This document shows, piece after piece, positions 51,869 to 61,236 of a DNA stretch of 64,000 nucleotides (its first letter is position 1; each line of letters opens with the position of its first letter). Made by a program: the position numbers and the translations under genes. Source of the DNA: Planobispora longispora (GTDB taxonomy: Bacteria > Actinomycetota > Actinomycetes > Streptosporangiales > Streptosporangiaceae); NCBI RefSeq assembly GCF_016863135.1, contig NZ_BOOH01000005.1, positions 28,201-92,200 of the forward strand, read 5' to 3'. The notes beneath the pieces were generated by a model. The model made no database searches. It saw only the letters and a program-made list of their open reading frames with translations, and was not told where the DNA came from.

Positions 51869-53253
51869 GAGTGAACCTCCTTGGCGGCGGTGAAGCCCTG
51901 CTCCTCGGCCAGGCGCAGCAGGCGGCGGTGGGCCTGCCCGCCGGCGCGGCCGAGCGCGTCCTGGGAGACCGTGCGCAGCTCGTCGTTCTCGACGATCGTC
52001 TCCCCGCCCACCAGCAGGCGGGCCAGCGGCGGCTGGGCGGTGGCGAAGACCAGGGTGGCGACCGGGTCGGTGATCGCCGAGGCGAAGGCGCCGTCGGTCC
52101 GCCACAGGGCGATGTCGGCGAGCTTGCCCGGCTCCAGGGTGCCCAGCTCGGCGTCCCGGCCGAGGTTCTTCGCGCCGCCGAGGGTGGCCATCTCCAGGGC
52201 CTGGCGGGCGGTCAGCGCGGTGGGGCCGTACCTCGCCCGCTGGAAGAGCATGGCCTGGCGCATCTCGCCGGAGAGCGTGGTCAGCTCGGAGGAGGCGTTG
52301 CCGTCCACGCCGAGGCCGACGATCGCCCCCCGGTTGAGCATCTCCGAGACCCGGGCGATGCCCGCGCCCAGACGCCCGTTGGAGCTGGGGCAGTGCGCCG
52401 AGCCGGTGCCGGTCTGGGCGAAGACGTCGATGTCGGCGTCGCTCAGGTGGATGGCGTGGGCGAACCACACGTCCGGGCCGAGCCAGCCGAGCTTCTCCAT
52501 GTAGTCGACCGGCCGCATGCCCACCTGCTCCAGCAGGTGCTCCTCCTCGTCGAGGGTCTCGGCCAGGTGGGTGTGCAGGCGCACGCCCTTGGCGCGGGCC
52601 AGCTCGGCGGCCTCGACCATCAGCTCGGCGCTGACCGAGAACGGCGAGCACGGGCCGATGGCCACGCGCAGCTTCGAGGAGAAGGAGGCGTCGTGGTAGG
52701 TGTCCACGGCCTTGGCGCTCTCGGCGAGGATCTCCTCGTGCTTCTCCACCACCACGTCCGGCGGCAGGCCGCCCTTGGACTTGCCCCGGTCCATCGAGCC
52801 GCGCACCGGGTGGAAGCGGATGCCCAGCTCCCGGGCGGCCTCGATCTCCGCGGCGAACAGGTCGCCGCGGCCCTTGGGGAAGACGTAGTGGTGGTCGGAG
52901 GAGGTGGTGCAGCCGGACAGGGCCAGGAAGCCCAGCCCCGCCCCGGCCGCGCCCTTGACGACCTCGGCGTCCATCGCGGCCCACACCTGGTAGAGCGCGA
53001 CCAGCCACTCGAACAGCGTGGCGTCCTGGGCGAGTCCCTGGGAGGCCCACTGGTACAGGTGGTGGTGGGTGTTGACCAGGCCGGGGGTGGCCAGGCAGCC
53101 GGTGCCGTCGATCCGGGTGGCGCCCGGGATCGCCGGGGCAGGACCGGCCCCGAGCGCCACGATCTTGTCGCCCTCGATGTGGACGAAGCCGGAGGGGATC
53201 TCCGGGCCGGCCACCGGGGCGATGTACGCGTTCTCGATCAGGACGGTCTTCAC
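51865..53253 (-). CDS. 8-Oxoguanine deaminase-like amidohydrolase
   Basis: Zinc amidohydrolase of 462 residues in the TrzN/8-oxoguanine deaminase group. Metal site NTHHHLYQ (about residues 60-67), SGCTTSSDHHYVFP, LHTHLAET, FAHAIHLSD, HCPSSNGRLGAG and GLGVDGNASSE are all present. The HHHLYQ/HHYVFP combination matches characterised 8-oxoguanine deaminases, whose product is uric acid, better than guanine deaminase (product xanthine). Nested between two xanthine dehydrogenase subunit genes with four-base overlaps on each side. Confidence 0.83.
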   Translation of the reverse strand: MKTVLIENAYIAPVAGPEIPSGFVHIEGDKIVALGAGPAPAIPGATRIDGTGCLATPGLVNTHHHLYQWASQGLAQDATLFEWLVALYQVWAAMDAEVVKGAAGAGLGFLALSGCTTSSDHHYVFPKGRGDLFAAEIEAARELGIRFHPVRGSMDRGKSKGGLPPDVVVEKHEEILAESAKAVDTYHDASFSSKLRVAIGPCSPFSVSAELMVEAAELARAKGVRLHTHLAETLDEEEHLLEQVGMRPVDYMEKLGWLGPDVWFAHAIHLSDADIDVFAQTGTGSAHCPSSNGRLGAGIARVSEMLNRGAIVGLGVDGNASSELTTLSGEMRQAMLFQRARYGPTALTARQALEMATLGGAKNLGRDAELGTLEPGKLADIALWRTDGAFASAITDPVATLVFATAQPPLARLLVGGETIVENDELRTVSQDALGRAGGQAHRRLLRLAEEQGFTAAKEVHS

Positions 53254-53720
53254 GAGGCCGCCTTGCGGGCCGCGGCGAGCCGTACCGCGTCGAGGATCTT
53301 CTCGTAGCCGGTGCACCGGCACAGGTTGCCCGCCAGGGCCTCGCGGATCTCGGCGTCCGAGGGCTCCGCGACCCGCTCGATCAGGTCGTGGGCCTGGACG
53401 ACGAGGCCGGGGGTGCAGAAGCCGCACTGGACGGCGCCGCACTCCACGAACGCCTCCTGGACCGGGTCGAGCCGGTCGCCGTCGGCCAGGCCCTCGACGG
53501 TGCGGACCTCGCGGCCCTCGACCTGACCGGCCGCCACCAGGCAGGCGCAGACGGGGGTGCCGTCGAGGTAGACGGTGCAGGAACCGCACTCGCCCTGCTC
53601 GCAGGCGTTCTTGGAGCCGGGCAGGCCCACGCGCTCGCGCAGCACGTACAGGAGGCTCTCGCCCTCCCACACGTCGTCGGCCGTCTCCCGGCGCCCGTTC
53701 ACGGTGAAGGTGACGCGCAT
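53250..53720 (-). CDS. Xanthine dehydrogenase, [2Fe-2S] subunit
   Basis: Electron-transfer subunit of 156 residues. Plant-type cluster ligands: CEQGECGSCTVYLDGTPVCAC (about residues 40-60); second cluster: CGAVQCGFCTPG (about 94-105) and NLCRCTGYEKI (about 131-141). Overlaps the FAD-subunit gene by one base (TGATG) and the deaminase by four. Confidence 0.94.
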   Translation of the reverse strand: MRVTFTVNGRRETADDVWEGESLLYVLRERVGLPGSKNACEQGECGSCTVYLDGTPVCACLVAAGQVEGREVRTVEGLADGDRLDPVQEAFVECGAVQCGFCTPGLVVQAHDLIERVAEPSDAEIREALAGNLCRCTGYEKILDAVRLAAARKAAS

Positions 53721-54595
53721 CAGCCGGCCCTCCTTTCGAAGTGTCCGGACCGGAACTCGTTCCAGGCCCAGGTCAGGGTGCGGCGTGCCATCACGCCGAT
53801 GGCGTGGCGGCGGTAGTCGGCGGTGCCGCGCACGTCGTCGATCGGGGAGGCGGCCTCCGCGGCCAGCTCCCCGAAGCGGGCGAGCACCGCCGGGTCGAGC
53901 CGGGCGTCCCAGTCGAGCTCGGCGGCGAGGAACTCCTCGGCGGCCAGGGCCCGGCGGGGCGTCGGGGCGGCCGAGCCGATGCCGGTGCCGACCCGGCGCT
54001 CGGCGGGGTGCAGCGCGATCGCGAAGGAGCAGACCGCGATCACCATGGCGTTGCGGGTGCCGACCTTGGAGAAGTACTGCGGGCCGGTGGCCGGGCTCAT
54101 CCGGAAGGCCCGGATCAGCTCGTCCGGCTCCAGCGCGCTGCGCTTGACGCCGACGTAGAACTCGGCGGCGGGGATCATCCGCACGCCGCGGGCGGCGGAC
54201 TCGACCTCGATGACCGCGTCGCCGGCCAGCAGCGGCGGGTGGCTGTCCCCGGCGGGCGAGGCCGCGCCGAGGTTGCCGCCCACCGTGCCCCGGTTGCGGA
54301 TCTGGGGCGAGCCGACCGTACGCGCGGCCTGCGCGAGACCGGGCAGCCGGTTCCCGAGCTCGGCGATCAGCCGCACGTACGGCACGCCCGCGCCGACCCT
54401 GAGCCGGCCGTCTTCTTCGGAGGTCCACTCGGCCAGCTCGGCGACCTGGTTCAGGTCCAGCAGCGCGGCCGGGCGGTGCAGGTCGAAGTTGAGCTCGACC
54501 ATCACGTCGGTGCCGCCCTGGATGGGCACCGCCTCCGGCCGGTCCGCCTTGGCGGCCAGCGCCTCCGCCCACGTGGTGGGCCGCAGGAAATCCAT
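53720..54595 (-). CDS. Xanthine dehydrogenase, FAD-binding subunit
   Basis: CoxM/CutM-type FAD subunit, 291 residues, passing electrons to NAD+. Typical motifs: IQGGTDVMVELNF (about residues 25-37), VGSPQIRNRGTVGGNL (about 92-107) and SPAGDSHPPLLAGDA. ATG 54595 lies five bases after the uricase stop, with the upstream GAG-rich end of uricase offering a weak ribosome site. Part of operon B. Confidence 0.92.
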   Translation of the reverse strand: MDFLRPTTWAEALAAKADRPEAVPIQGGTDVMVELNFDLHRPAALLDLNQVAELAEWTSEEDGRLRVGAGVPYVRLIAELGNRLPGLAQAARTVGSPQIRNRGTVGGNLGAASPAGDSHPPLLAGDAVIEVESAARGVRMIPAAEFYVGVKRSALEPDELIRAFRMSPATGPQYFSKVGTRNAMVIAVCSFAIALHPAERRVGTGIGSAAPTPRRALAAEEFLAAELDWDARLDPAVLARFGELAAEAASPIDDVRGTADYRRHAIGVMARRTLTWAWNEFRSGHFERRAG

Positions 54596-54600
54596 CGTGA

Positions 54601-55497
54601 CTACTCCCAGGCGAAAGCGGCGTCGGGGGCGGTGTCGGAGAGCACGCTGCCCTCGATCAGCCCGTAGGGTCGATCGGCCGCGTAGAAGACCTCGTTGGGG
54701 TTGTCCATCCCGAAGGGCTCCAGGTCGACCAGGAAGTGGTGCTTGTTCGGCATCGCCATGCGCACCTCGCAGACCTCCCTGCGGGTGTTCAGCACCCGCT
54801 TGCCCATGGCGTAGAGGGTCTGCTGCAGGGAGAGGCTGTGGGTCTCGGCGAAGGCCTCGATCAGGCAGCGCCGTACCTCGGCGTAGGACTTGCCGAAGGC
54901 GGAGCCGTCCGAGGCGTGCCGCCAGCGCGCCGAGACGGCGGTGGCGAGGATGCGGTCGCTGGTCGGCTTCAGGGTGGTGTACTCGTCCTCGATGTAACCG
55001 TGGAACTCCGAGCCGGTCGAGTTGAGGACGACCAGGTCCTTCAGGCCGGAGACCACGGTGGTGCGGCCGTCGCGGTCGTGGTGGACGACGCAGGTGCGGA
55101 CCTCCCGGCCGGAGCGGACGAACGAGTGCTGCTTGTCGCGCAGTCCCAGGTGGGGGCCGTCGGAGACGGGGATGCGGTCCCAGAAGTACTCCTCGATCTC
55201 CACGCGGGCGTGGTGGATGGAGGGCTGGGAGTCCACGTAGTGGCGGGCCAGCAGGATCGCGAAGTCCTCGATCTGGTCGACGCCGTACTTCCTGGCGAAG
55301 GCGTAGGCGGTGTTCTTCTGCGTGTCCGTCGGCAGCACCGAGGCGTTGTCGCCGGTGAGGTGCACGTCCTCCATGTCGCCCGAGAGCGCGGAGCTGACGT
55401 TGATGTCCTTGATGTGGTGGACCCCGCCGTCCCTGACGACGCGGACCACGCGGGTCTCCGCCTTGCCGTAGCGGTTGGGCCCGAGAACGACGTTCAT
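54601..55497 (-). CDS. uox: Urate oxidase (uricase)
   Basis: Cofactor-free oxidation of urate to 5-hydroxyisourate, releasing hydrogen peroxide. The 298-residue protein has two T-fold units with NRYGKAETRVVRV (catalytic Lys near 12), TGDNASVLPTDTQKNTAYAFA (Thr/Asp catalytic region, about 48-68), GLKDLVVLNSTGSEF (Arg/Gln substrate region follows) and MAMPNKHHFLVDL (His near 250). Three bases separate it from the downstream-reading uraH stop. A catalase gene nearby can remove the peroxide. Confidence 0.95.
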   Translation of the reverse strand: MNVVLGPNRYGKAETRVVRVVRDGGVHHIKDINVSSALSGDMEDVHLTGDNASVLPTDTQKNTAYAFARKYGVDQIEDFAILLARHYVDSQPSIHHARVEIEEYFWDRIPVSDGPHLGLRDKQHSFVRSGREVRTCVVHHDRDGRTTVVSGLKDLVVLNSTGSEFHGYIEDEYTTLKPTSDRILATAVSARWRHASDGSAFGKSYAEVRRCLIEAFAETHSLSLQQTLYAMGKRVLNTRREVCEVRMAMPNKHHFLVDLEPFGMDNPNEVFYAADRPYGLIEGSVLSDTAPDAAFAWE

Positions 55498-55500
55498 GTG

Positions 55501-55827
55501 CTAGCTCCCTCGATACGTCGAATAGGCGAACGGGCTGAGCAGCAACGGCACGTGGTAATGCTCATCCGGGTCGTCGATCGTGAAGGTGATGACCACTTCC
55601 GGATAGAAGGCGGTCACCCCCCGCTCGGCGAAGTAGGAACCGGTGTCGAACACCAGCCGGTGGACGCCCGCCCCCGGCGACCAGCCCGAGAGCCGGCCGT
55701 CGGCGTCGGTGTGCCCTTCCACGACCACCGCTTCGCCGTTGTCGTCTGATCCGCTCTCCAGCCGTACGGCGACGCCCGCCGCGGGCCTGCCGAGCGCCGC
55801 GTCCAGCACGTGCGTGGACAGGCTCAT
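55501..55827 (-). CDS. uraH: 5-Hydroxyisourate hydrolase
   Basis: Transthyretin-like enzyme, 108 residues, hydrolysing 5-hydroxyisourate to OHCU. Family marks: STHVLDAALGRPAAGV at the N-terminus (catalytic His), GRLSGW, and the invariant C-terminal YRGS. ATG 55827 overlaps the uraD stop by four bases. Second gene of operon B. Confidence 0.95.
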   Translation of the reverse strand: MSLSTHVLDAALGRPAAGVAVRLESGSDDNGEAVVVEGHTDADGRLSGWSPGAGVHRLVFDTGSYFAERGVTAFYPEVVITFTIDDPDEHYHVPLLLSPFAYSTYRGS

Positions 55828-56357
55828 GACTGGTCCCCCAGCAGCTTCGCCATGCGCAGCCGGGTGATCTTGGCGAGTTCCCCGCGGACCACCTCGCGCT
55901 CCACGTCCTCGTCGTTCTGCAGCCGCTCCCGCAGGCGGGTGAGCATCTCCTCGGCCGACAGGCCGGTGGCGCAGATCAGGTAGACGTGGCCGAAGCGCTC
56001 CTCGTAGGCGAGGTTGCCCTCGACCAGCCCGTCCAGCACGGCCCGCCCGGCCGAGTCCACGCCGGACTGCTCCTGGCGGGACCAGGCGGACTCCCGGTCG
56101 CTCCCGCCGGCGCGCTCCCCGATGCGGGGGTGCGCCGCGAGCGCCTCCAGCACGTCGGACCACTCCAGGTCGTTCACGGCGGCGTCGGCCACCGCGGTCA
56201 GCTGGGCGAGGTCGCGGTAGGGGCGCAGCGCCGCCACGGTGCGGGCGAAGGCCCGGGACGCGCAGCACGTCAGCAGCTCGGCCTCGGCGTCGGCGAGGCC
56301 GAGCGCGTTGAAGCCGGCCAGCCTCGCAGCCGGTGCTGCGGATTTCACGTTCGGCAT
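55824..56357 (-). CDS. uraD: OHCU decarboxylase
   Basis: Decarboxylates OHCU stereospecifically to S-allantoin. The 177-residue helical protein has LTCCASRAFA (about residues 29-38), catalytic HPRIGER (near 74-80), SRQEQSGVD and EERFGHVYLICATG. ATG 56357 is chosen over an upstream start because it lies six bases after the -10 (TGTACT) of the operon B promoter, giving a leaderless mRNA, and because the residues before it are unconserved. Confidence 0.93.
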   Translation of the reverse strand: MPNVKSAAPAARLAGFNALGLADAEAELLTCCASRAFARTVAALRPYRDLAQLTAVADAAVNDLEWSDVLEALAAHPRIGERAGGSDRESAWSRQEQSGVDSAGRAVLDGLVEGNLAYEERFGHVYLICATGLSAEEMLTRLRERLQNDEDVEREVVRGELAKITRLRMAKLLGDQS

Positions 56358-56362
56358 GGCAG

Positions 56363-56410
56363 CAGTACACACACCGGTACCCGGCACGGTCCAGCAGCAA
56401 GAACTCCGAA
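56363..56410 (-). promoter_or_regulatory. Operon B promoter with element shared with operon A
   Basis: CAGTACACA (56363-56371), 16 bases, and a 23-base block (56388-56410, containing GCAAGAACTCCGAA) match the operon A promoter in order, spacing and sequence. Read leftward, TGTACT (56369-56364) is the -10 and the uraD ATG follows after six bases. The conserved upstream block probably binds a common regulator. Confidence 0.62.
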
Positions 56411-56412
56411 GT

Positions 56413-56429
56413 GGGTCAGCACTTGACCC
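56413..56429. promoter_or_regulatory. Palindrome between uraD and the PucR-family gene
   Basis: GGGTCAGCACTTGACCC is a six-base inverted repeat around a five-base centre, directly upstream of the operon B element and about 150 bases before the divergent pucR-like gene. Candidate site for the PucR-family protein or another dimeric regulator. Its right arm contains TTGACC, which could also act as a rightward -35. Confidence 0.5.
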
Positions 56430-56580
56430 CATGTTTTCGTGTCATGCTCCAAGGCTCGGCCCGCTGCGCGTCATCTGCGTGTCTCCGGCGTGTCGCCCGC
56501 GTGTCGCCCGACCCGGTTCTCCGCGGGTTCTCCGCACGTTCGCCCCTCGGTTACCCTCACGCCGAGGAACGGAGGCCCTC

Positions 56581-58155
56581 ATGCGGCTGAGCGCGCTGTT
56601 GGAGATGACCGAGCTGGGACTGTCGCCGGTCACGGGCCGCGACGAGCTGGACCGGACGATCCGCTGGGTCGTCACCACCGACCTGCTCGATCCGGGCCGC
56701 TACCTGAGCGGCGGCGAGCTGGTGCTGACCGGGCTGGTCTGGCGGCAGAGCCCCGAGGACAGCGAGCGGTTCGTGCGCAGCCTGGTCAACGCCGGGGTCT
56801 CCGCGCTGGGGGCCGGCGACACCCGGTGGGGCGAGATCCCCGGCGATCTCGTCGAGGCCTGCCGCCGGCACCGGATGCCGCTGTTCCACGTGCCGCAGGA
56901 GATGTCGTTCGCCGAGGTCACCGAGCACATCGTGCGGCGGCTCTCGGCCGCCAGGGCCTACGACATGACGGCCGTGCTCGACCGGCACCGCCGGCTCGTC
57001 GCGGGCGCCACCGCGGGCGCGGGCCTGGACCCGCTGCTCCACCTGCTCGGCCACGACCTGGGCATGCCGTGCTGGGTGCTCACCCCGGCCGGTCGCGTGG
57101 TGGCGGGCTCGCACCCGCTGCCCGAGGGCATGGCCTCGCTGCTGGCCCGCGGCTTCCTGACCGCCAAGCGCATGCCGTGCGCGCTGCGCGGCATCGAGCG
57201 GAGCGAGGCCGGGCGATACTCGGTCTTCCCGGTGGACGAGCAGACGACCCCCCGGGTCGCCGACTGGTTCCTGGCCGTCCAGGGCGCCTTCGAGGACTGG
57301 CCGGAGGAGCGGCGGGCGCTGGCCGGGGAGCTGGCGGCCGTGGTCGCGCTGGAGCGCGCCCGGCTGGACGACCGGCTCAGCCCCAAGGGCCGCATCGCCC
57401 AGGAGCTGGTGGAGCTCGTCGTCTCCGACGGCAAGCCCAGCGACATCCTGCCCCGGCTCCAGGTCACCGGCCTGACCACCGACCCGGCCGCCGGCCTGGA
57501 CGCCGACGGCGCCGGGCACGGCTTCGTGGCGGTGGCCGCGGCCGCGCACGGCGCGCTGCGCCCCGGCGAGCTCCGGGTCGTGGTCAAGGAGATCCTCAAC
57601 CGCTCGTGCGCCTCCCCGGTGGTGGGCGTGGCCGGGGAGGAGGTGATCGCGCTCATCCCCGCGCCCGAGTCCGACATCACCGCCGAGGTGCGCGAGGCGG
57701 TGCGGGCGCTGGCGCCGGGGCTCGGCACCGGCAGGCTCACCGTCGGCGTCAGCGGGATCGCCCCGGTGGACGGCCTGCGCGGCGCGGTCGAGGAGGCCCG
57801 CTACGCCCGCCGGATGGCCGAGGGCCGCGCCGAGCCCGACGCCGTCGTGGGCCACGACGAGCTGGCCACCCACGTGCTGCTGCTCGCCTCGGTCCCCGAC
57901 GACGTGCGGCACATGTTCCGGGTCCGGCTGCTGGACCCGCTGCGCGGCTACGATCAGGTGCACCGCGCCGACCTCGTCCGCACGCTGGAGGCGTTCCTGC
58001 AGGTGTCGGGGTCGTGGACGAAGTGCGCGGAGATCCTCCACGTCCACGTCAACACGCTGCGCTACCGGATCCAGCGGATCCAGGACCTGACCGGCAGGGA
58101 CCTGTCGCGTTTGGAGGATCGTGTGGACTTCTTCCTGGCGCTGCGACTGGGTTAG
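56581..58155 (+). CDS. PucR-family transcriptional regulator
   Basis: A 524-residue purine catabolism regulator: N-terminal PucR sensory domain (residues 1-125: TELGLSPVTGRDELDRTIRWVVTTDLLDPGRYLSGGELVLTG), a central GGDEF-like/CdaR region and a C-terminal HTH_30 (SWTKCAEILHVHVNTLRYRIQRIQDLTG, about residues 482-509). Divergent from operon B, it is the obvious candidate to control the urate operon and, through the shared element, operon A. ATG 56581 has GGAGG five bases upstream. Confidence 0.88.
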   Translation: MRLSALLEMTELGLSPVTGRDELDRTIRWVVTTDLLDPGRYLSGGELVLTGLVWRQSPEDSERFVRSLVNAGVSALGAGDTRWGEIPGDLVEACRRHRMPLFHVPQEMSFAEVTEHIVRRLSAARAYDMTAVLDRHRRLVAGATAGAGLDPLLHLLGHDLGMPCWVLTPAGRVVAGSHPLPEGMASLLARGFLTAKRMPCALRGIERSEAGRYSVFPVDEQTTPRVADWFLAVQGAFEDWPEERRALAGELAAVVALERARLDDRLSPKGRIAQELVELVVSDGKPSDILPRLQVTGLTTDPAAGLDADGAGHGFVAVAAAAHGALRPGELRVVVKEILNRSCASPVVGVAGEEVIALIPAPESDITAEVREAVRALAPGLGTGRLTVGVSGIAPVDGLRGAVEEARYARRMAEGRAEPDAVVGHDELATHVLLLASVPDDVRHMFRVRLLDPLRGYDQVHRADLVRTLEAFLQVSGSWTKCAEILHVHVNTLRYRIQRIQDLTGRDLSRLEDRVDFFLALRLG

Positions 58156-58222
58156 GACGATCGCACGAACTTGCTTTTCCGGCCTTGACCAGGCATAAGT
58201 CCGCGAACGTACCCTCACCGCC

Positions 58223-59680
58223 ATGACTACCCGCCCCATCCTCACCACCGAGTCCGGCGCGCCGGTCGCCGACAACCAGAACAGCCAGAGCGCCGGTCCC
58301 GGCGGTCCTCTGCTGATCCAGGACCAGCAGCTGATGGAGAAGCTCGCCCGGTTCAACCGGGAGCGCATCCCGGAGCGCGTGGTGCACGCCCGCGGCTCGG
58401 GCGCCTTCGGCTACTTCGAGGTGACGGAGGAGGTGTCGCGGTTCACCCGTGCCGCGTTCCTGGCCGAGCCGGGCAGACGCACCGAGGTCTTCGTGCGCTT
58501 CTCCACCGTGGCCGGCGGTCTGGGCTCCGGCGACGCGGTCCGCGACCCGCGCGGTTTCGCGGTCAAGTTCTACACCGAGGAGGGCAACTACGACCTCGTC
58601 GGCAACAACACCCCGGTCTTCTTCATCCGCGACCCGCTGAAGTTCCCCGACTTCATCCACTCGCAGAAGCGCGACCCGTTCACCGGCGTCCAGGAGCCCG
58701 AGAACGTCTGGGACTTCTTCTCCCACTCCCCCGAGGCCACCCACCAGTTCACCTGGCTGTTCGGCGACCGGGGCATCCCCGCGTCCTACCGGCACATGCA
58801 CGGGTTCGGCTCGCACACCTACCAGTGGGTCAACGCCGAGGGCGAGGCCTTCTGGGTGAAGTACCACTTCAAGACCGACCAGGGCGTCCGCACCCTGACC
58901 GCCGAGCAGGCCGCCGAGCTGCACGGCCGGGACCCCGACTCCCACCAGCGCGACCTGCACGGCGCCATCGAGCGGGGGCTGTTCCCCTCCTGGACGCTGT
59001 ACGTCCAGCTCATGCCGGTGGCCGAGGCCGGGACCTACCGGTTCGACCCGTTCGACCTGACCAAGGTCTGGCCGCACGCCGACTACCCGCTGGTCAAGGT
59101 CGGCCGCCTGACCCTCGACCGCAACCCGGACAACGTCTTCGCCGAGGTGGAGCAGGCCGCCTTCTCCCCGAACAACTTCGTGCCCGGCATCGGCCCCTCC
59201 CCGGACAAGATGCTCCAGGGCCGCCTGTTCGCCTACGGCGACGCCCACCGCTACCGGCTCGGCGTCAACCACACCCAGCTGCCGGTGAACGCCCCGCACG
59301 CGACCCAGGCCGCCACCTACGGCCGTGACGGGGCCATGCGCGCCGACGGCAACGGGAGCCGGAGCAAGAACTACGAGCCCAACAGCTTCGGCGGCCCCGC
59401 CCAGACGGGCGTCCCGCTCGCCGCCGGGATCGAGGTGTCGGGCGTCACCGGCTCCCACCGGAACCCGGCCCACGCCGAGGACGACGACTTCGTCCAGGCC
59501 GGCGCGCTCTACCGGGTGATGTCGGAGGCCGAGCGCGAGCGCCTGGTCGGCAACATCGCCGCCGCCCTCGCCCAGGTGCCCGACGACGCCATCGTGACCC
59601 GCGCGCTCGCCCACTTCGCGGCGGCCGACCACGACTACGGTTTCCGCGTCGAGACCGCCGTCAAGGCGCTGCGCGGCTGA
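58223..59680 (+). CDS. Monofunctional heme catalase (clade 3 size)
   Basis: Degrades hydrogen peroxide. The 485-residue small-subunit catalase has the distal histidine in [12 protein letters not shown] (about residue 55), Asn in VGNNTPVFF and the proximal heme-ligand tyrosine in [14 protein letters not shown] (about 335-348). ATG 58223 lies seven bases after TACCCT (58210-58215) with TTGACC 19 bases before that, leaderless-like. Follows the pucR-like gene; a link to uricase-derived peroxide is likely from context. Confidence 0.95.
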   Translation: MTTRPILTTESGAPVADNQNSQSAGPGGPLLIQDQQLMEKLARFNRERIPERVVHARGSGAFGYFEVTEEVSRFTRAAFLAEPGRRTEVFVRFSTVAGGLGSGDAVRDPRGFAVKFYTEEGNYDLVGNNTPVFFIRDPLKFPDFIHSQKRDPFTGVQEPENVWDFFSHSPEATHQFTWLFGDRGIPASYRHMHGFGSHTYQWVNAEGEAFWVKYHFKTDQGVRTLTAEQAAELHGRDPDSHQRDLHGAIERGLFPSWTLYVQLMPVAEAGTYRFDPFDLTKVWPHADYPLVKVGRLTLDRNPDNVFAEVEQAAFSPNNFVPGIGPSPDKMLQGRLFAYGDAHRYRLGVNHTQLPVNAPHATQAATYGRDGAMRADGNGSRSKNYEPNSFGGPAQTGVPLAAGIEVSGVTGSHRNPAHAEDDDFVQAGALYRVMSEAERERLVGNIAAALAQVPDDAIVTRALAHFAAADHDYGFRVETAVKALRG

Positions 59681-59787
59681 CCCCCGGACTCTCGGGGAGG
59701 GGCGGGGTCGTCACTCACACCCTTCTCCGCCCCACCCCGAGTCGTTTCCACGAGCTGTCGGCCGTGGCGCCTAAACTTGAGGGCACC

Positions 59788-60630
59788 ATGACTTCTCTTT
59801 CCCCCATCGGCGGACACGTCTCCGTCACCGGCGGCCTGGCCAAGGGCGGGCTGCGGTACGCCGCGGAGATCGGCGCCGAGATGATCCAGGTGTTCGTCAC
59901 CAATCCCAGGGGCTGGGCCCTGGCCGCGGGCGACCCCGTCCAGGACGAGCGGCTGCGCGAGTCGGGCACGCTGACCTTCGTGCACGCGCCCTACCTCGTC
60001 AACCTCGGCACCCCCAGCGCCGACACGCTGGAGAAGTCGGTGGCCACCGTCCGGCACGGCCTGCTGCGCGGCGCGGCCGTCGGGGCCAGGGGCCTGGTGG
60101 TCCACACCGGGTCGGCGGTGAGCCAGTCCCGCGACGACGCCCTGCGCCAGCTCCACGAGCGCCTGCTCCCGCTGCTGGAGGAGATCCCGGACGACGGCCC
60201 CGACCTGCTGCTGGAGCCGATGGCCGGGCAGGGCGGCATGCTCTGCGCGACCGTCCAGGACCTGGAGCCCTACCTCGCGGCCCTGGAGTGGCACCCGAAG
60301 GCCGGGGTCTGCCTGGACACCTGCCACGCCTTCGCCGCCGGCCACGACCTGTCGACCGCCGAGGGGATCAAGGAGACCTTCGACGCCCTGCACGCGATCG
60401 CCCCGGGCCGGCTCAAGCTGATCCACGCCAACGACTCCAAGGACGTCTGCGCCTCCAAGAAGGACCGCCACGAGAACATCGGGGCCGGCCACATCGGCGC
60501 CCAGGCGTTCGCCGAGCTGATGCGCCACCCGGCGGCCGCGGGGATCCCGCTCTGCATCGAGACGCCGGGAGGCGCCGACAAGCACCGCGAGGACATCGAG
60601 CTGCTGAAGAAGCTCCGCGACGCCCCCTGA
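59788..60630 (+). CDS. nfo: Deoxyribonuclease IV (endonuclease IV, AP endonuclease)
   Basis: Zinc TIM-barrel nuclease cutting at abasic sites and oxidised bases. The 280-residue protein has GGHVSVTGGLAKG, VVHTGSA, EPMAGQGG (Zn Glu), CLDTCHAFAAGHDL, HANDSKD and RHENIGAGHIG, giving the full Zn-ligand set. ATG 59788 (GAGGG upstream) is preferred to GTG 59764. Sits beside catalase, fitting oxidative-damage repair. Confidence 0.92.
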   Translation: MTSLSPIGGHVSVTGGLAKGGLRYAAEIGAEMIQVFVTNPRGWALAAGDPVQDERLRESGTLTFVHAPYLVNLGTPSADTLEKSVATVRHGLLRGAAVGARGLVVHTGSAVSQSRDDALRQLHERLLPLLEEIPDDGPDLLLEPMAGQGGMLCATVQDLEPYLAALEWHPKAGVCLDTCHAFAAGHDLSTAEGIKETFDALHAIAPGRLKLIHANDSKDVCASKKDRHENIGAGHIGAQAFAELMRHPAAAGIPLCIETPGGADKHREDIELLKKLRDAP

Positions 60631-61236
60631 GCGGGGCCCCGGCCGCCCTGCGGGAGCTCGGGCTCCGGGCGCTTTCCGGGAGTTCGGGCTCCGGGCGCTC
60701 CGCGGGCCCAGCCGGTTCAGGCGCCGCACGACGTTCTGCGAGCTCCGCGAGCTCCGCGGGTGCGACGGGCGCCCGTGCTCGCGATCCGGCCGCCCCCGTG
60801 TGGCCGGATCGCGGTTCGGCCCGCGGGGCTATCGCGGGCGTCCCGTCGCACCGGAGGCCGCCGGACCCCCGCTCCCCCCGGGCTGAGGTCCGGCAGCCGG
60901 GGGGACGCCCGCCGGCGTCCCCCCAAGGTCCCGCGCACCAGGCCCTTACGAGCCTGCCGGCTCTCGTCCCCCCCTGGTCTCGCGGGATCGGCTCTCCGAT
61001 GCCTGGAACACTATGGGGGCTCCCCACCGGGCGACTCCCCGTTTCCGGAAGGCGCGACTAACGGCATGTAGTTGTCGCCGTACGGAGCGTAATGACACGG
61101 TGAGCGGTCGCCCGGGGGCGACGAGCGGTCGTTTTCCGGCCCGCCGGTCCGCCGGAAGCCCCACACCGGCTCATGTCCCGGCACGGCCCCGCACCGGACC
61201 GGCGGCCCGCCGGACAGCCGGCGGCCCCGCACCGGC
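60631..61236. other. Non-coding GC-rich stretch
   Basis: About 600 bases with no convincing gene. It contains GAGCTCCGC runs (about 60735-60760), repeats of CGGGCTCCGGGCGC type (about 60655-60700), and an imperfect duplication of about 47 bases with CACCGGCTCA in each copy (about 61136-61182 and 61200-61246) reaching the 3' end of the response-regulator gene. Frames here are repetitive Arg/Gly/Pro translations. Confidence 0.6.

Noticed and set aside
49541..53307. Long plus-strand frames opposite xanthine dehydrogenase and the deaminase
   Set aside because: Antisense shadows of strongly recognisable genes with overlapping start/stop couplings.
56413..56429. Palindrome considered as a third LexA box
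   Set aside because: GGGTCA-N5-TGACCC does not match CGAAC-N4-GTTCG; more likely a site for the adjacent purine regulator.
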